This document shows positions 1-8,801 of a stretch of 64,000 nt of DNA, piece by piece (the first letter of the stretch is position 1; every line of letters begins with the position of its first letter). The stretch is from assembly GCF_001514265.1 (NCBI RefSeq), contig NZ_KQ948995.1:1-64000 (forward strand), written 5' to 3'. The position numbers and the translations under genes were made by a program. Below the pieces are notes generated by a model that ran no database searches, was not told the origin of the DNA, and worked only from the letters and a program-made list of their open reading frames with translations. This stretch comes from Streptomyces resistomycificus (GTDB taxonomy: Bacteria; Actinomycetota; Actinomycetes; Streptomycetales; Streptomycetaceae).

Positions 1-224
1 GCTCTCTCGTGGCTTTCCTCCGGGCGCTTCCCTTCGGTGTTCCAAACTCTATCAGTGTTTTTCCGACCCTCTGACCACCATCCTGCGGACATGCAGAAGA
101 TGACCCCGAGATAGGATCTGACAAGTTGGATGCTGCCGGGCAAGAACAAGGTGCGTCACTCAGCCCGCGGCAGGGGTACGACTGTACACGGGGCCGAGAG
201 ACGGGTGCAAATCGATTGGGGTTG
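1..224. other. left edge, no gene recognised
   Basis: No convincing coding region is visible here. Short open frames have no ribosome site and no recognisable product. The segment is upstream DNA of the PTS operon that starts to the right. Confidence 0.6.
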
Positions 225-237
225 TGGTCTAGACCAC
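224..237. promoter_or_regulatory. DasR-type operator (dre) upstream of crr
   Basis: GTGGTCTAGACCAC is a perfect 14-bp palindrome about 117 bp before the crr start. Its core TGGTCTAGACCA (225-236) matches the known DasR-responsive element. DasR is the GntR-family repressor that senses amino-sugar phosphates and controls pts, nag and chitinase genes in Streptomyces. The assignment rests on motif identity and on the neighbouring gene. No dasR gene lies in this window. Confidence 0.88.
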
Positions 238-353
238 CAATCCGTAAGCTCTCGTCCGGAACCGTCACTACACGTGACATACCCTGCTGAACAGTGCGCC
301 GTCCGGGACAGGCAGAGACGGCCCTGTAGATCTCCACCCCTGGGAGGCTTCCC

Positions 354-803
354 ATGACCACCGTCACGTCCCCTCTTGCCGGACGCGCCATCGCACTGGC
401 CGCAGTGCCTGATCCGGTCTTCTCCGGGGCCATGGTCGGCCCGGGCACCGCCATCGATCCCGTGCGTGAGCCCTCCGAGGCTGTCGCACCTGTGGACGGA
501 GTCATCGTCTCGCTGCACCCCCACGCCTTCGTCGTCGTCGACGAAGCGGGACACGGTGTACTCACCCACCTCGGCATCGACACGGTGCAGCTCAACGGCC
601 AGGGCTTCGAATTGCTCGTGAGCAAGGGCGACACCGTCACGCGCGGTCAGAGCGTGGTGCGCTGGAACCCGGCCGACGTCGAGGCCGCCGGCAAGTCTCC
701 GGTGTGCCCTGTCGTGGCGCTGGAGGCCACGGCGGAGGCCCTGTCCGAGCTCCGTGAGGACGGCGACGTGAAGTCGGGCGACGCTCTCTTCCTCTGGAAG
801 TGA
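354..803 (+). CDS. crr: PTS glucose-family EIIA (Crr)
   Basis: This is the cytoplasmic phosphocarrier EIIA-Crr, which takes phosphate from HPr and passes it to EIIB domains of sugar permeases such as N-acetylglucosamine systems. At 149 residues it has the length of a free-standing EIIA-Glc. Two histidines sit in the expected motifs: H57 in LHPHAFVV and the likely phosphorylated H72 in THLGIDTV. GGGAGG lies just before the ATG. ptsI follows 79 bp downstream on the same strand. The DasR-type box upstream implies repression lifted by amino sugars. In S. coelicolor the orthologous pair is crr-ptsI (SCO1390-1391, from memory). Confidence 0.95.
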   Translation: MTTVTSPLAGRAIALAAVPDPVFSGAMVGPGTAIDPVREPSEAVAPVDGVIVSLHPHAFVVVDEAGHGVLTHLGIDTVQLNGQGFELLVSKGDTVTRGQSVVRWNPADVEAAGKSPVCPVVALEATAEALSELREDGDVKSGDALFLWK

Positions 804-882
804 CGTCGGTGCCGTCGCAAGACGGCCAGTAGGCACAACCACCGCGGCGGCGGGACCCGCCGCACTATCGGAGACGGGTGAG

Positions 883-2553
883 ATGGAGACAACGCTGCGA
901 GGCGTCGGCGTGAGCCACGGTGTGGCGATCGGCGAGGTTCGGCACATGGGAACAGCGGTCCTGGAACCGCCTGCCAAGCAGATCCCCGCGGAGGACGCGG
1001 AGCGTGAACAGGGGCGCGCTCGCAAGGCCGTGGAGGCTGTGGCGGCCGATCTGATGGCGCGCGGCAATCTGGCGGGGGGCGAAGCCCAGGCGGTGCTCGA
1101 GGCCCAGGCCATGATGGCCCAGGATCCCGAGCTGATGGCGGACGTCGAGCGGCGTATCGCCGTCGGCAGCACGGCCGAGCGTGCGGTGTACGACGCCTTC
1201 GCCGCCTACCGCGCCCTGCTCGCAGGTGCCGGTGAGTACCTGGCCGGCCGTGTGGCTGACCTCGATGACGTGCGGAATCGTATCGTCGCCCGCCTGCTCG
1301 GGGTGCCGATGCCGGGTGTCCCGGACAGTGACGAGCCGTACGTCCTCATTGCGCGGGATCTCGCACCGGCCGACACCGCGCTGCTGGACCCGACGCTGGT
1401 CCTCGGTTTCGTCACCGAGGAGGGCGGCCCGACCAGCCACAGCGCGATCCTGGCTCGTGCGCTCGGGGTGCCGGCCGTGGTGGCACTGCCCGGCGCGGGT
1501 GAATTGGCCGAGGGCACGGTGATCGCCGTGGACGGGAGCACCGGCGAGATCTTCGTGAACCCCAGTGAGGAGAAGAAGGCGCGGATGGCCGCGGCCGCTG
1601 CCGAGCGCAAGGCAGCGCTGGCCGCTTCGACCGGTCCGGGTGTCACGTCCGACGGTCACAAGGTGCCGCTGCTGGCCAACGTCGGCGGGCCGGCCGACGT
1701 GCCGGCGGCCCTCGACGCCGGGGCTGAGGGTGTCGGTCTGTTCCGTACCGAGTTCCTCTTCCTCGACGACAGCAAGAACGCTCCGTCGGAGGACAAGCAG
1801 GTCGACGCCTACCGGCAGGTGCTCGAGGCGTTCCCCGAGGGACGTGTCGTGGTGCGGGTGCTGGACGCGGGCGCCGACAAGCCGCTGGACTTCCTGACGC
1901 CGGCCGACGAGCCGAACCCGGCGTTGGGCGTGCGTGGGCTGCGGACGCTGCTGGACCACCCCGAGGTGCTGCGCACGCAGCTGACAGCGCTGGCCAAGGC
2001 TGCCGAAGGGCTCCCGGTCTACCTCGAGGTCATGGCTCCGATGGTGGCCGACCGCGCCGACGCGAAGGCGTTCGCCGACGCGTGCCGTGAGGCGGGGCTG
2101 CGGGCGAAGTTCGGCGCCATGGTGGAGATTCCCTCGGCCGCTCTGCGGGCGCGCTCGATTCTGCAGGAGGTCGAGTTCCTGTCCCTGGGCACCAACGACC
2201 TCGCTCAGTACACCTTCGCCGCGGACCGGCAGGTCGGTGCGGTGTCCCGTCTGCAGGATCCGTGGCAGCCCGCGCTGCTCGACCTCGTCGCGCTTTCGGC
2301 GGAGGCGGCGAAGGCCGAGGGCAAGAGCTGTGGTGTCTGTGGTGAGGCTGCTTCCGACCCGCTGCTCGCCTGTGTGCTGACCGGTCTCGGAGTCACCTCT
2401 CTCTCCATGGGTGCCGCTTCGATTCCCTACGTCCGGGCGACGCTGGCGAAGTACTCGCTGGCGCAGTGTGAGCGTGCCGCGGCGGCCGCGCGGGCTGCCG
2501 ACAGCGCCGAGGAGGCGCGCGGCGCGGCTCAGGCGGTGCTGTCCGGCGAGTAG
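883..2553 (+). CDS. ptsI: PTS enzyme I (PEP-protein phosphotransferase)
   Basis: Enzyme I takes phosphate from phosphoenolpyruvate and passes it to HPr, the first step of every PTS uptake system. The 556 residues contain the swivelling phosphohistidine motif GGPTSHSAILARALGVPAVV with H186 as the acceptor. The PEP-binding barrel follows, with GLFRTEFLF, FGAMVEIPSA and FLSLGTNDLAQYTFAADR, and then the active-site cysteine in SCGVCGEAA. Length and domain order are normal. It shares the crr promoter region, and its ATG follows GGAGACGGGTGAG. No HPr gene is nearby, which is normal for Streptomyces. Confidence 0.97.
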   Translation: METTLRGVGVSHGVAIGEVRHMGTAVLEPPAKQIPAEDAEREQGRARKAVEAVAADLMARGNLAGGEAQAVLEAQAMMAQDPELMADVERRIAVGSTAERAVYDAFAAYRALLAGAGEYLAGRVADLDDVRNRIVARLLGVPMPGVPDSDEPYVLIARDLAPADTALLDPTLVLGFVTEEGGPTSHSAILARALGVPAVVALPGAGELAEGTVIAVDGSTGEIFVNPSEEKKARMAAAAAERKAALAASTGPGVTSDGHKVPLLANVGGPADVPAALDAGAEGVGLFRTEFLFLDDSKNAPSEDKQVDAYRQVLEAFPEGRVVVRVLDAGADKPLDFLTPADEPNPALGVRGLRTLLDHPEVLRTQLTALAKAAEGLPVYLEVMAPMVADRADAKAFADACREAGLRAKFGAMVEIPSAALRARSILQEVEFLSLGTNDLAQYTFAADRQVGAVSRLQDPWQPALLDLVALSAEAAKAEGKSCGVCGEAASDPLLACVLTGLGVTSLSMGAASIPYVRATLAKYSLAQCERAAAAARAADSAEEARGAAQAVLSGE

Positions 2554-2585
2554 CAGGAGGCACACCGCCGATCTTCGGTTGTGTG

Positions 2586-2617
2586 AGGGGCGCTCCACCT
2601 ACGGGTGGGGCGCCCCT
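2586..2617. terminator. bidirectional hairpin between ptsI and the convergent gene
   Basis: Two 14-bp arms (2586-2599 and 2604-2617) flank a TACG tetraloop and pair throughout, with one G-U wobble. It lies between the stop of ptsI and the stop of the opposing gene, so it can serve both. There is no U-tract, as is usual in Streptomyces. Confidence 0.85.
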
Positions 2618-2623
2618 CCTGCT

Positions 2624-3517
2624 TCAGTGGTGGTGTCCCGGCGTGATCCCTGTGTCTCCGAGGTCCGGCGGCACGCAGTAGTCGACGTCTGACTCCGGGG
2701 AGATGAGGTCTCCGGAGTCGATGTCGGTGCAGTAGGCGTCGAAGACCTCTCCGGCGGTGAGCGGTTCGAGTCCCTCCCCGCGGAGGCGCCAGCCGTAGAT
2801 GCGGTCCGGGGCGCCGGGTGCGCTGGTGCGCATGACCAGGCCGCCGGGGCCCTGGGTGGCGAGGCCGAGGGCAAGGACGGTGGTGAATTCGAGCGCCTCG
2901 GCCTCGTCGAACCGGGCGGCTCCGTCGGTGTCCTGCTCCACGTGGAGTGCGGACAGGAGTGATTCGGGGGTGCCCGTCACGCTGCAGACGAGGTGCCGGT
3001 CTCCCTGCTGGGCCGTGTGGAGGATACGGACGAGGAGGTGGGAGGCGCGGGTGAAGGCGGCTCGGCCGATGTCCTCGCCGCAGGACGCGCAGGCGCCGAG
3101 TCGGGTCAGCAGGGTGCTCGCGTATTCCCAGGTGGCCTGCCGGACGGCCTCGTCCACCAGGGCGGGTACGAGGTCGGCCAGGGGCCGGCCGTCATAGGGG
3201 ATGGTCGGGCCGGTGGTCGCGAGTTGGGCCGTGAAGCGGGTGCGGCTGGACTGGATGTCGGGGTCGAGTCCTGCCTCGTCGCAGAAGTCGGCGTACTCCT
3301 GCGGGTCGAAGAGGGCGACTGTGGTGTGGCTGCCCTGGGCGGCGCGGGTCCTGAGGATCTCTTCGACTTGGCGTAGGTAGGTCGGGTGGTCTTCGAAGGT
3401 GAAGCTGCCGTAGCGCCGCATGGCGCGGAAGTCGTGTTCGTCGGTCAGCAGACCGATGGTGCCGGCGATTTCGCGGCGCAGAACGCGTCGCATGGTCTGG
3501 TGGTCGGTGTGCGCCAT
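2624..3517 (-). CDS. conserved hypothetical protein
   Basis: A 297-residue protein I cannot assign to a function. The start used here is the internal ATG reading MAHTDHQTMRR, because GGGGGAA precedes it. An upstream GTG would add 11 residues. It is a soluble alpha/beta-looking protein with no signal peptide or membrane segment. CASCGEDIG is the only CxxC and comes without a partner pair, so a metal site is uncertain. The C-terminus ends in a natural HHH. It is convergent with ptsI and follows acetoacetyl-CoA synthetase on the same strand, with a hairpin between them. Confidence 0.75.
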   Translation of the reverse strand: MAHTDHQTMRRVLRREIAGTIGLLTDEHDFRAMRRYGSFTFEDHPTYLRQVEEILRTRAAQGSHTTVALFDPQEYADFCDEAGLDPDIQSSRTRFTAQLATTGPTIPYDGRPLADLVPALVDEAVRQATWEYASTLLTRLGACASCGEDIGRAAFTRASHLLVRILHTAQQGDRHLVCSVTGTPESLLSALHVEQDTDGAARFDEAEALEFTTVLALGLATQGPGGLVMRTSAPGAPDRIYGWRLRGEGLEPLTAGEVFDAYCTDIDSGDLISPESDVDYCVPPDLGDTGITPGHHH

Positions 3518-3593
3518 GGTTCCCCCTGTGAGCGGTCGATCAATGCTCACTCACAGTAATCGGCACCACCGACAACGAGCTCAGAGCGAGGTC

Positions 3594-3633
3594 GGCCTCG
3601 GACTTCGCTGCCGTACGGCGTGAGCCCGAGGCC
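3594..3633. terminator. hairpin downstream of acetoacetyl-CoA synthetase
   Basis: GGCCTCGG (3594-3601) pairs with CCGAGGCC (3626-3633), and the loop contains a second palindrome GCCGTACGGC. It sits just past the stop of the leftward synthetase gene and before the next leftward gene, so it likely separates the two transcripts. Confidence 0.55.
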
Positions 3634-3647
3634 GCCTACGGGGGCGG

Positions 3648-5615
3648 TCAGGCGCGTTTGCGGGCCAGGTCCTCGAAGAAGTGGAGCAGGTCGAGGTTGT
3701 CGATGGAGCCCGGGTTGACGGCCTTGTCGAGGGCGGTGCCCTGGAGAAGGCGCTTCACCGGCACTTCGATGCGCTTGCCGGTGAGGGTGTGCGGGATGCC
3801 GGGCACTTCGATGACCTCGTCGGGGATGTGGCGGGGGGAGAGCTGTTCGCGGATGGTCTGTTTGATGCGGTCCAGGAGGGCCTCGTCGAGGACCGCGCCG
3901 GGGGTCAGGTGCACGAAGAGGGGCATCCAGTAGCCGCCGTCGGGCTGCTCGACGCCGATGACGAGCGATTCCCTGATCTCGGGGAGGCGCTCGACGGCTT
4001 CGTAGATGTCGGCCGACCCCATGCGTACGCCCTGGCGGTTGAGCGTCGAGTCGGAGCGGCCGTGGATGACCACCGAGCCCCGCGAGGTGACGGTGATCCA
4101 GTCGCCGTGGCGCCACACTCCGGGGTAGGTGTCGAAGTAGCTGTCGTGGTAGCGGCTGCCGTCGGGGTCGTTCCAGAAGTGGATCGGCATGGACGGCATG
4201 GGGTTGGTGACGACGAGCTCGCCGACCTCGTCGACCAGGGGCTTGCCGCTCGGGTCCCAGGACTGCAGATCGGTGCCCAGACCGGGCGCCTGGAGCTCGC
4301 CGATGTACACGGGGAGAGTCGGTACGGCTCCCGCGAAGCAGGAGCAGACGTCCGTGCCGCCGCTGACGGAGGCGATCCACAGGTCGTCGCGGACCTCGTC
4401 GTGCAGCCAGCGGAAACCGTCGGGCGGCAGGGGCGAGCCGGTGGTGGCGACGCAGCGCACCTTGGAGAGGTCGTGGTCGCGGCCGGGGTGCACGCCGGCC
4501 TTGCGGCAGGCCATGACGTACGCGGCCGAGGTGCCGTAGAGGGTGGCTTGCGTGCGCTCGGCGATCCGCCACTGGGCGCCTGTGTCCGGGTAGCCGGGGC
4601 TGCCGTCGTAGAGCACGATCGTGGTGCCCGTGAGGAGGCCGGAGACGAGGAAGTTCCACATCATCCAGCCGGTGGAGGTGTACCAGAAGAAGCGGTCCCC
4701 GGGGCCCAGGTCGCAGTGCAGGCCGAGCTGCTTCAGGTGCTCGACGAGGATGCCGCCCTGGGACTGCACGATGGCCTTCGGGAGGCCCGTCGTGCCCGAG
4801 GAGTACAGCACCCACAGGGGATGGTCGAAGGGCACCTGCTCGAAGACGGGCTCCGTGTCCGCGGCCGTCAAGGCCGACCATTCCAGAGCGCCCTCGGGAG
4901 CCTCGGTGCCGAGGAGGGGGATGTGGACGACGGCACGCAGGGTGGGCAGTTCGCGGCGCAGTTCGGCGACCGTGTCGCGGCGGTCGTGCTCCTTGCCGCC
5001 GTAGCGGTATCCGTCGACGGTGAACAGGACGACCGGTTCGACCTGCTGGAAGCGGTCCAGGACGCTGCGGGCGCCGAAGTCGGGGGCGCAGGACGTCCAG
5101 ACGCCGCCCACTGCGGCCGTCGCGAGGAAGGCGACGACGGCCTGCGGGATGTTGGGGAGGTAGCCGCTGACGCGGTCCCCGGGGCGTACGCCGAGGGCGC
5201 GCAGCTCGGCGGCCAGGGAACCGACCTGGCGGCGCAGCTCGGACCAGGTCACGGGGCGGGGGTCGTGGGTCTCGTCGACGTGGAGGAGGGCAGGTTCGTC
5301 CGCGTGCGTCTCGGCGGTGCGCAGGGCGTGCTCGGCGTAGTTCAGGGTCGCTCCGGGGAACCACTGGGCTCCGGGCATGGAGCGGTCACCGAGCACGCGC
5401 GCGTACGGGTTCGAGAACCGTACGTCGAACCACTCCGTGACGGCTTGCCAGAACGTGTCCAGTTCGTCGACGGACCAACGGTGTAGTGCGGGGTAGCCGC
5501 CCTCGGAAGGGGCGCCGTGGTGCTGGGCCGCCCAGGCCTGGAATTCGGTGACCTGTGCCTCGGTGATGCGTTCCTGATCGGGCCGCCACAGCGGCTGGGG
5601 GTTCACGGTCGACAT
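3648..5615 (-). CDS. acetoacetate-CoA ligase
   Basis: This is an ATP-dependent acyl-activating enzyme that makes acetoacetyl-CoA from acetoacetate, ATP and CoA. Its 655 residues match the acetoacetyl-CoA synthetase branch of the ANL superfamily, which is longer than ordinary fatty-acyl ligases. The adenylation P-loop is LYSSGTTGLPKAIV. The hinge region reads GRSDSTLNRQGVRMG. The C-terminal catalytic lysine lies in TLTGKRIEVPVK. It acts in the cytoplasm, feeding acetoacetate from leucine, ketone-body or fatty-acid breakdown into acetoacetyl-CoA. It appears monocistronic and is divergent from the GH31 gene. Confidence 0.92.
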   Translation of the reverse strand: MSTVNPQPLWRPDQERITEAQVTEFQAWAAQHHGAPSEGGYPALHRWSVDELDTFWQAVTEWFDVRFSNPYARVLGDRSMPGAQWFPGATLNYAEHALRTAETHADEPALLHVDETHDPRPVTWSELRRQVGSLAAELRALGVRPGDRVSGYLPNIPQAVVAFLATAAVGGVWTSCAPDFGARSVLDRFQQVEPVVLFTVDGYRYGGKEHDRRDTVAELRRELPTLRAVVHIPLLGTEAPEGALEWSALTAADTEPVFEQVPFDHPLWVLYSSGTTGLPKAIVQSQGGILVEHLKQLGLHCDLGPGDRFFWYTSTGWMMWNFLVSGLLTGTTIVLYDGSPGYPDTGAQWRIAERTQATLYGTSAAYVMACRKAGVHPGRDHDLSKVRCVATTGSPLPPDGFRWLHDEVRDDLWIASVSGGTDVCSCFAGAVPTLPVYIGELQAPGLGTDLQSWDPSGKPLVDEVGELVVTNPMPSMPIHFWNDPDGSRYHDSYFDTYPGVWRHGDWITVTSRGSVVIHGRSDSTLNRQGVRMGSADIYEAVERLPEIRESLVIGVEQPDGGYWMPLFVHLTPGAVLDEALLDRIKQTIREQLSPRHIPDEVIEVPGIPHTLTGKRIEVPVKRLLQGTALDKAVNPGSIDNLDLLHFFEDLARKRA

Positions 5616-5827
5616 GGGGCGGCTCCCGGACTGTGCGCGTCGTGTGCGTCATCCGCGCACGGGCTGGGGTGTGCGCGTGACGCGGTGACATGGACGATGC
5701 CATGTGATCAATTCCCGCACCAGGGTGTGCCCCACATAGTCCGTGTCGTGAAGATGTGGTCCCAGCACGGGTGAACGGCAGTTGAACGACACCCGCGCGC
5801 GGGCCGGTCAATGGCAGGCTGAGCAGC

Positions 5828-8194
5828 ATGGACGGTCGTGACCTGGTGCGTTCGGTGAAGGCGGTCGGTTCGGCGGGGGCGACCCAGGGGTTGCGTACCG
5901 TGCGGGCCGCGTGGCGTAGGAGGCGTGCCGACGCCTCCGGGCTGCCGCCGCGGGGGGCCGAACGGGCGAGGGTGCCCGGACCCGTTCGAGACGTGGAGCC
6001 CGGGCCGGGTGGTGGTGTCGTCCGGTTCGACCGGTCGGAGCTGCGGATCATCGTGGCCGTGAACGGGGCCGTGTTCTGGGGCTGGGACGGGGCCGGGCCC
6101 GAGCCGTCCTACGCGCTCGCGAACCGCTGCCCGGAGCCGGATCCGCGGGCGGCGCTGGAGCCGGACAAGGACGGTGGCTGGCGGGTCGTGGCCGAGCGGG
6201 TGACGGTCGTCGTCTCCCGGCACGGGGCGGTCGAGGTCCTCACGCCCGGCGGGGTGACCTTGCGCCGGGACCTGCCGCCCCGGTGGTGGGAGCCGGTCGG
6301 CGGTGGGCCGGCACGGTGGATGCAGCGCTCGGAGGTGGCTGCCGACGCGCGGTTCTTCGGGCTCGGCGGGCGGGCTTCGGGGCCTCGGCTGCGCGACGGG
6401 ACGTACCGGTTGTGGAACACCGATCCCGGCCGCCCCTTCGGCCCCGACGACGACCCGCTGTACGTGACGATGCCGGTGCAGCTGGTGGTGGCCGACGCCG
6501 CCACGCACCTGGTGTTTCACGACAGCTCGTGGGACGGCACGGTCACGCTGCGGGAGGGTGCGGAGGGTGCCGGGTCCGGCCATGACCGTGCCGGCTCCTG
6601 CGAGCTGCGGATGGACGGGGGCCCGCTGCGCTGCTGGGTGATGGTGGGCACCCCCGCGCGCGTGCTGCTCGGCTGGGCCTCGCTCACCGGGGCCCCGGCG
6701 CTGCCTCCGGCATGGGCGCTCGGTCACCACCACGCGCGCTGGGGCTTCGGCAGCGAGCTGGAGGTGCGGCGGATCGTTGCGGGCTATCAGGAGCGCGGTC
6801 TGCCGCTCGACGCGGTTCACCTGGACATCGACCACCACGACGGGCACCAGGTGTTCACCGTCGATGAGGATCGCTTCCCCAAGTTGCCGGTGCTGGCCGA
6901 GGAACTGCGGCGGGACGGGATCCGGCTGGTCTCGATCGTCGATCCGGCGGTCAGGGCCGAGCCGGGCAACGCGGTTTTCGACTCGGGGACGGCCGAGGAC
7001 GCGTTCGTGCGGGACGCGGCCGGGCGAATCGTACGGGGCGTCCTGTGGCCCGGGGAGACCGTCTATCCGGACTTCACGCACGCACGCGTGCGGGAGTGGT
7101 GGGGACGCCTCTATGAGGAGCGGCTCGCGCAGGGTTTCGTCGGCTTCTGGCATGACATGAACGAGCCGACCTCGTTCACCGCCTTCGGGGAGTCGACTCT
7201 GCCGCGCTCGGCCAGGCACTCTCTGGAGGGGCGTGGAGGGGACCATCGTGAGGCGCACAACGTGTACGCGTTGAGCATGGCCCGGGCGGGATACGAGGGG
7301 CTGCGCGAGCTGGCCCCCCAGGAGCGCCCCTTCCTCTTCTCGCGCTCCGGCTGGGCGGGAATGCAGCGCTACGGCGGTACGTGGTCCGGTGACGTCGCCA
7401 CGGGCTGGCCCGGCCTGCGGGCGTCGCTGTCGCTGGTCATGGGGCTGGGGCTGTGCGGGGTGCCGTATTCGGGGCCGGACGTGGGCGGCTACGACGGGAG
7501 TCCGTCGCCCGAGCTGTATCTCCGGTGGTTCCAGCTCGGGGCGTTCCTGCCGCTCTTCCGCACGCACGCGAGTCTGCGGGCGGGCCGCCGGGAGCCGTGG
7601 GAGTTCGGTGACGATGTGCTGGAGCACGCGCGCGTGGCGCTGGTCGAGCGGCGGCGGTTGCTGCCCTACTTCGTGACGTTGGCGCATCTCGCCCGGCGTA
7701 CCGGGGCGCCTTATGTGCGGCCGTTGTGGTGGTCGGCACCCGAGGATCGGGCCTTGCGGGACTGCGAGGACGCGTTTCTGCTGGGCGACTGTCTGTTGGT
7801 GGCTCCAGTGCTCGATCCGGGCGCGGACCGGCGTGCGGTGCAGTTGCCTCGGGGGCGCTGGTACGACACCGCGACAGGGCAGGCGTACGAGGGACCGGGG
7901 CAGGTCCTCGTGGACGCTCCCCTGTCACGGATTCCGGTGCTCGCGCGGGCTGGTGCCGTCATCCCGGTGCGCGGTGACGACGGCGGCGTGGAACTGGAGG
8001 CCTGGGCGCCCGCCCGGGGTCGCACCGGGGGCGGCCTGGTCGTGACGGACGCGGGTGACGGCTGGGACGAGCCGGAGATCGAGCGCTATGTCGCGCGCTG
8101 GGTGGGCTCGCGGGTGGTCGTGAAGCGGGAGGGTGAGGACGGCGTGAGCGAGCCGCCTCACCCGGTGCGCGTACGGGGGCTGCAGACCGGCTGA
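5828..8194 (+). CDS. glycoside hydrolase family 31 alpha-glucosidase
   Basis: A 788-residue retaining alpha-glycosidase of family GH31. The nucleophile is the Asp of GFWHDMNEP (D443). The acid/base region follows as SRSGWAGMQRY and GTWSGDVATGW. The N-terminal beta-sandwich has the usual LGGRASG turn. There is no signal peptide, so it is probably a cytoplasmic maltooligosaccharide or isomaltooligosaccharide alpha-glucosidase, though xylosidase activity cannot be excluded. It ends 2 bp from the stop of the opposing Nudix gene. No sugar transporter adjoins it. Confidence 0.92.
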   Translation: MDGRDLVRSVKAVGSAGATQGLRTVRAAWRRRRADASGLPPRGAERARVPGPVRDVEPGPGGGVVRFDRSELRIIVAVNGAVFWGWDGAGPEPSYALANRCPEPDPRAALEPDKDGGWRVVAERVTVVVSRHGAVEVLTPGGVTLRRDLPPRWWEPVGGGPARWMQRSEVAADARFFGLGGRASGPRLRDGTYRLWNTDPGRPFGPDDDPLYVTMPVQLVVADAATHLVFHDSSWDGTVTLREGAEGAGSGHDRAGSCELRMDGGPLRCWVMVGTPARVLLGWASLTGAPALPPAWALGHHHARWGFGSELEVRRIVAGYQERGLPLDAVHLDIDHHDGHQVFTVDEDRFPKLPVLAEELRRDGIRLVSIVDPAVRAEPGNAVFDSGTAEDAFVRDAAGRIVRGVLWPGETVYPDFTHARVREWWGRLYEERLAQGFVGFWHDMNEPTSFTAFGESTLPRSARHSLEGRGGDHREAHNVYALSMARAGYEGLRELAPQERPFLFSRSGWAGMQRYGGTWSGDVATGWPGLRASLSLVMGLGLCGVPYSGPDVGGYDGSPSPELYLRWFQLGAFLPLFRTHASLRAGRREPWEFGDDVLEHARVALVERRRLLPYFVTLAHLARRTGAPYVRPLWWSAPEDRALRDCEDAFLLGDCLLVAPVLDPGADRRAVQLPRGRWYDTATGQAYEGPGQVLVDAPLSRIPVLARAGAVIPVRGDDGGVELEAWAPARGRTGGGLVVTDAGDGWDEPEIERYVARWVGSRVVVKREGEDGVSEPPHPVRVRGLQTG

Positions 8195-8196
8195 GG

Positions 8197-8733
8197 TCAG
8201 ACGTACCGGCCCTCGAACCAAGCGCGCACGGCCAGCGTGTGCAGCGGGAAGGCGAGTTCCTCCGGCCTGCGCAACAGGTGCCAGCCCTCCGTCTCGTCCG
8301 TGGTCTCGGAGGGCGGGAGCCCTTCGGCGGGGCGTTCCGGCAGGACGCCGAAGAGGAGGAGGTGCCCGTCGGGCGAGCTCAGCGCGTCGACGAGTCGTAC
8401 GTCGCGGCTCGCCGCGTCGATGCCGGTCTCCTCCTTGAGCTCACGGACGAGGGCGTGGCGCCAGTCCTCGCGGTCGTCGACGAAGCCGCCGGGCAAGGCG
8501 ATGCCTCCGCGCGCGGGGGCGACGGTTCGGGTGATGACCACCAGGGCGGTGCCTTGGGTGTCGTACACCGGCTGGAGGGCCACCGCGACCGGGAGGGGAT
8601 TGCGGTAGGCGACGGTGGTGCAGGCCGGACAGGTGCGTGGCCAGCCGGAGACGCCCTCTCCGTAGGGAGCTCCGCAGGCCGAACAGTGTGAGCCGGGCGC
8701 GGAGTTGGGGTTGGGGTGCTGAGTTTCGGACAC
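8197..8733 (-). CDS. Nudix hydrolase with N-terminal zinc ribbon
   Basis: The 178 residues contain a complete Nudix box, GFVDDRED followed by HALVRELKEETGI, which satisfies G-x5-E-x7-REU-x-EE-x-GU. The catalytic Glu residues that bind Mg are present. The N-terminus has two CxxC pairs, CSACG and CPAC, forming a zinc ribbon like that of NudC-type enzymes. The NudC hallmark SQPWPFPxS is absent, so NAD(H) pyrophosphatase activity is not supported. The nucleotide substrate is unknown. It is tail-to-tail with the GH31 gene. Confidence 0.88.
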   Translation of the reverse strand: MSETQHPNPNSAPGSHCSACGAPYGEGVSGWPRTCPACTTVAYRNPLPVAVALQPVYDTQGTALVVITRTVAPARGGIALPGGFVDDREDWRHALVRELKEETGIDAASRDVRLVDALSSPDGHLLLFGVLPERPAEGLPPSETTDETEGWHLLRRPEELAFPLHTLAVRAWFEGRYV

Positions 8734-8801
8734 GCGGCGGACTGTATCCGATCATCGGAAGGTCGTCTTCCGGAGGTGTCCCCCTTGGTGTCGTACGGGG
8801 T

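Noticed and set aside
865..2598. 577-codon open frame antisense to ptsI
   Set aside because: It mirrors ptsI codon by codon, with His/Arg/Gly-rich composition and no ribosome site. ptsI itself is unambiguous.
3681..5486. 601-codon open frame antisense to acetoacetyl-CoA synthetase
   Set aside because: Val/Gly/Asp-rich shadow translation with no family resemblance.
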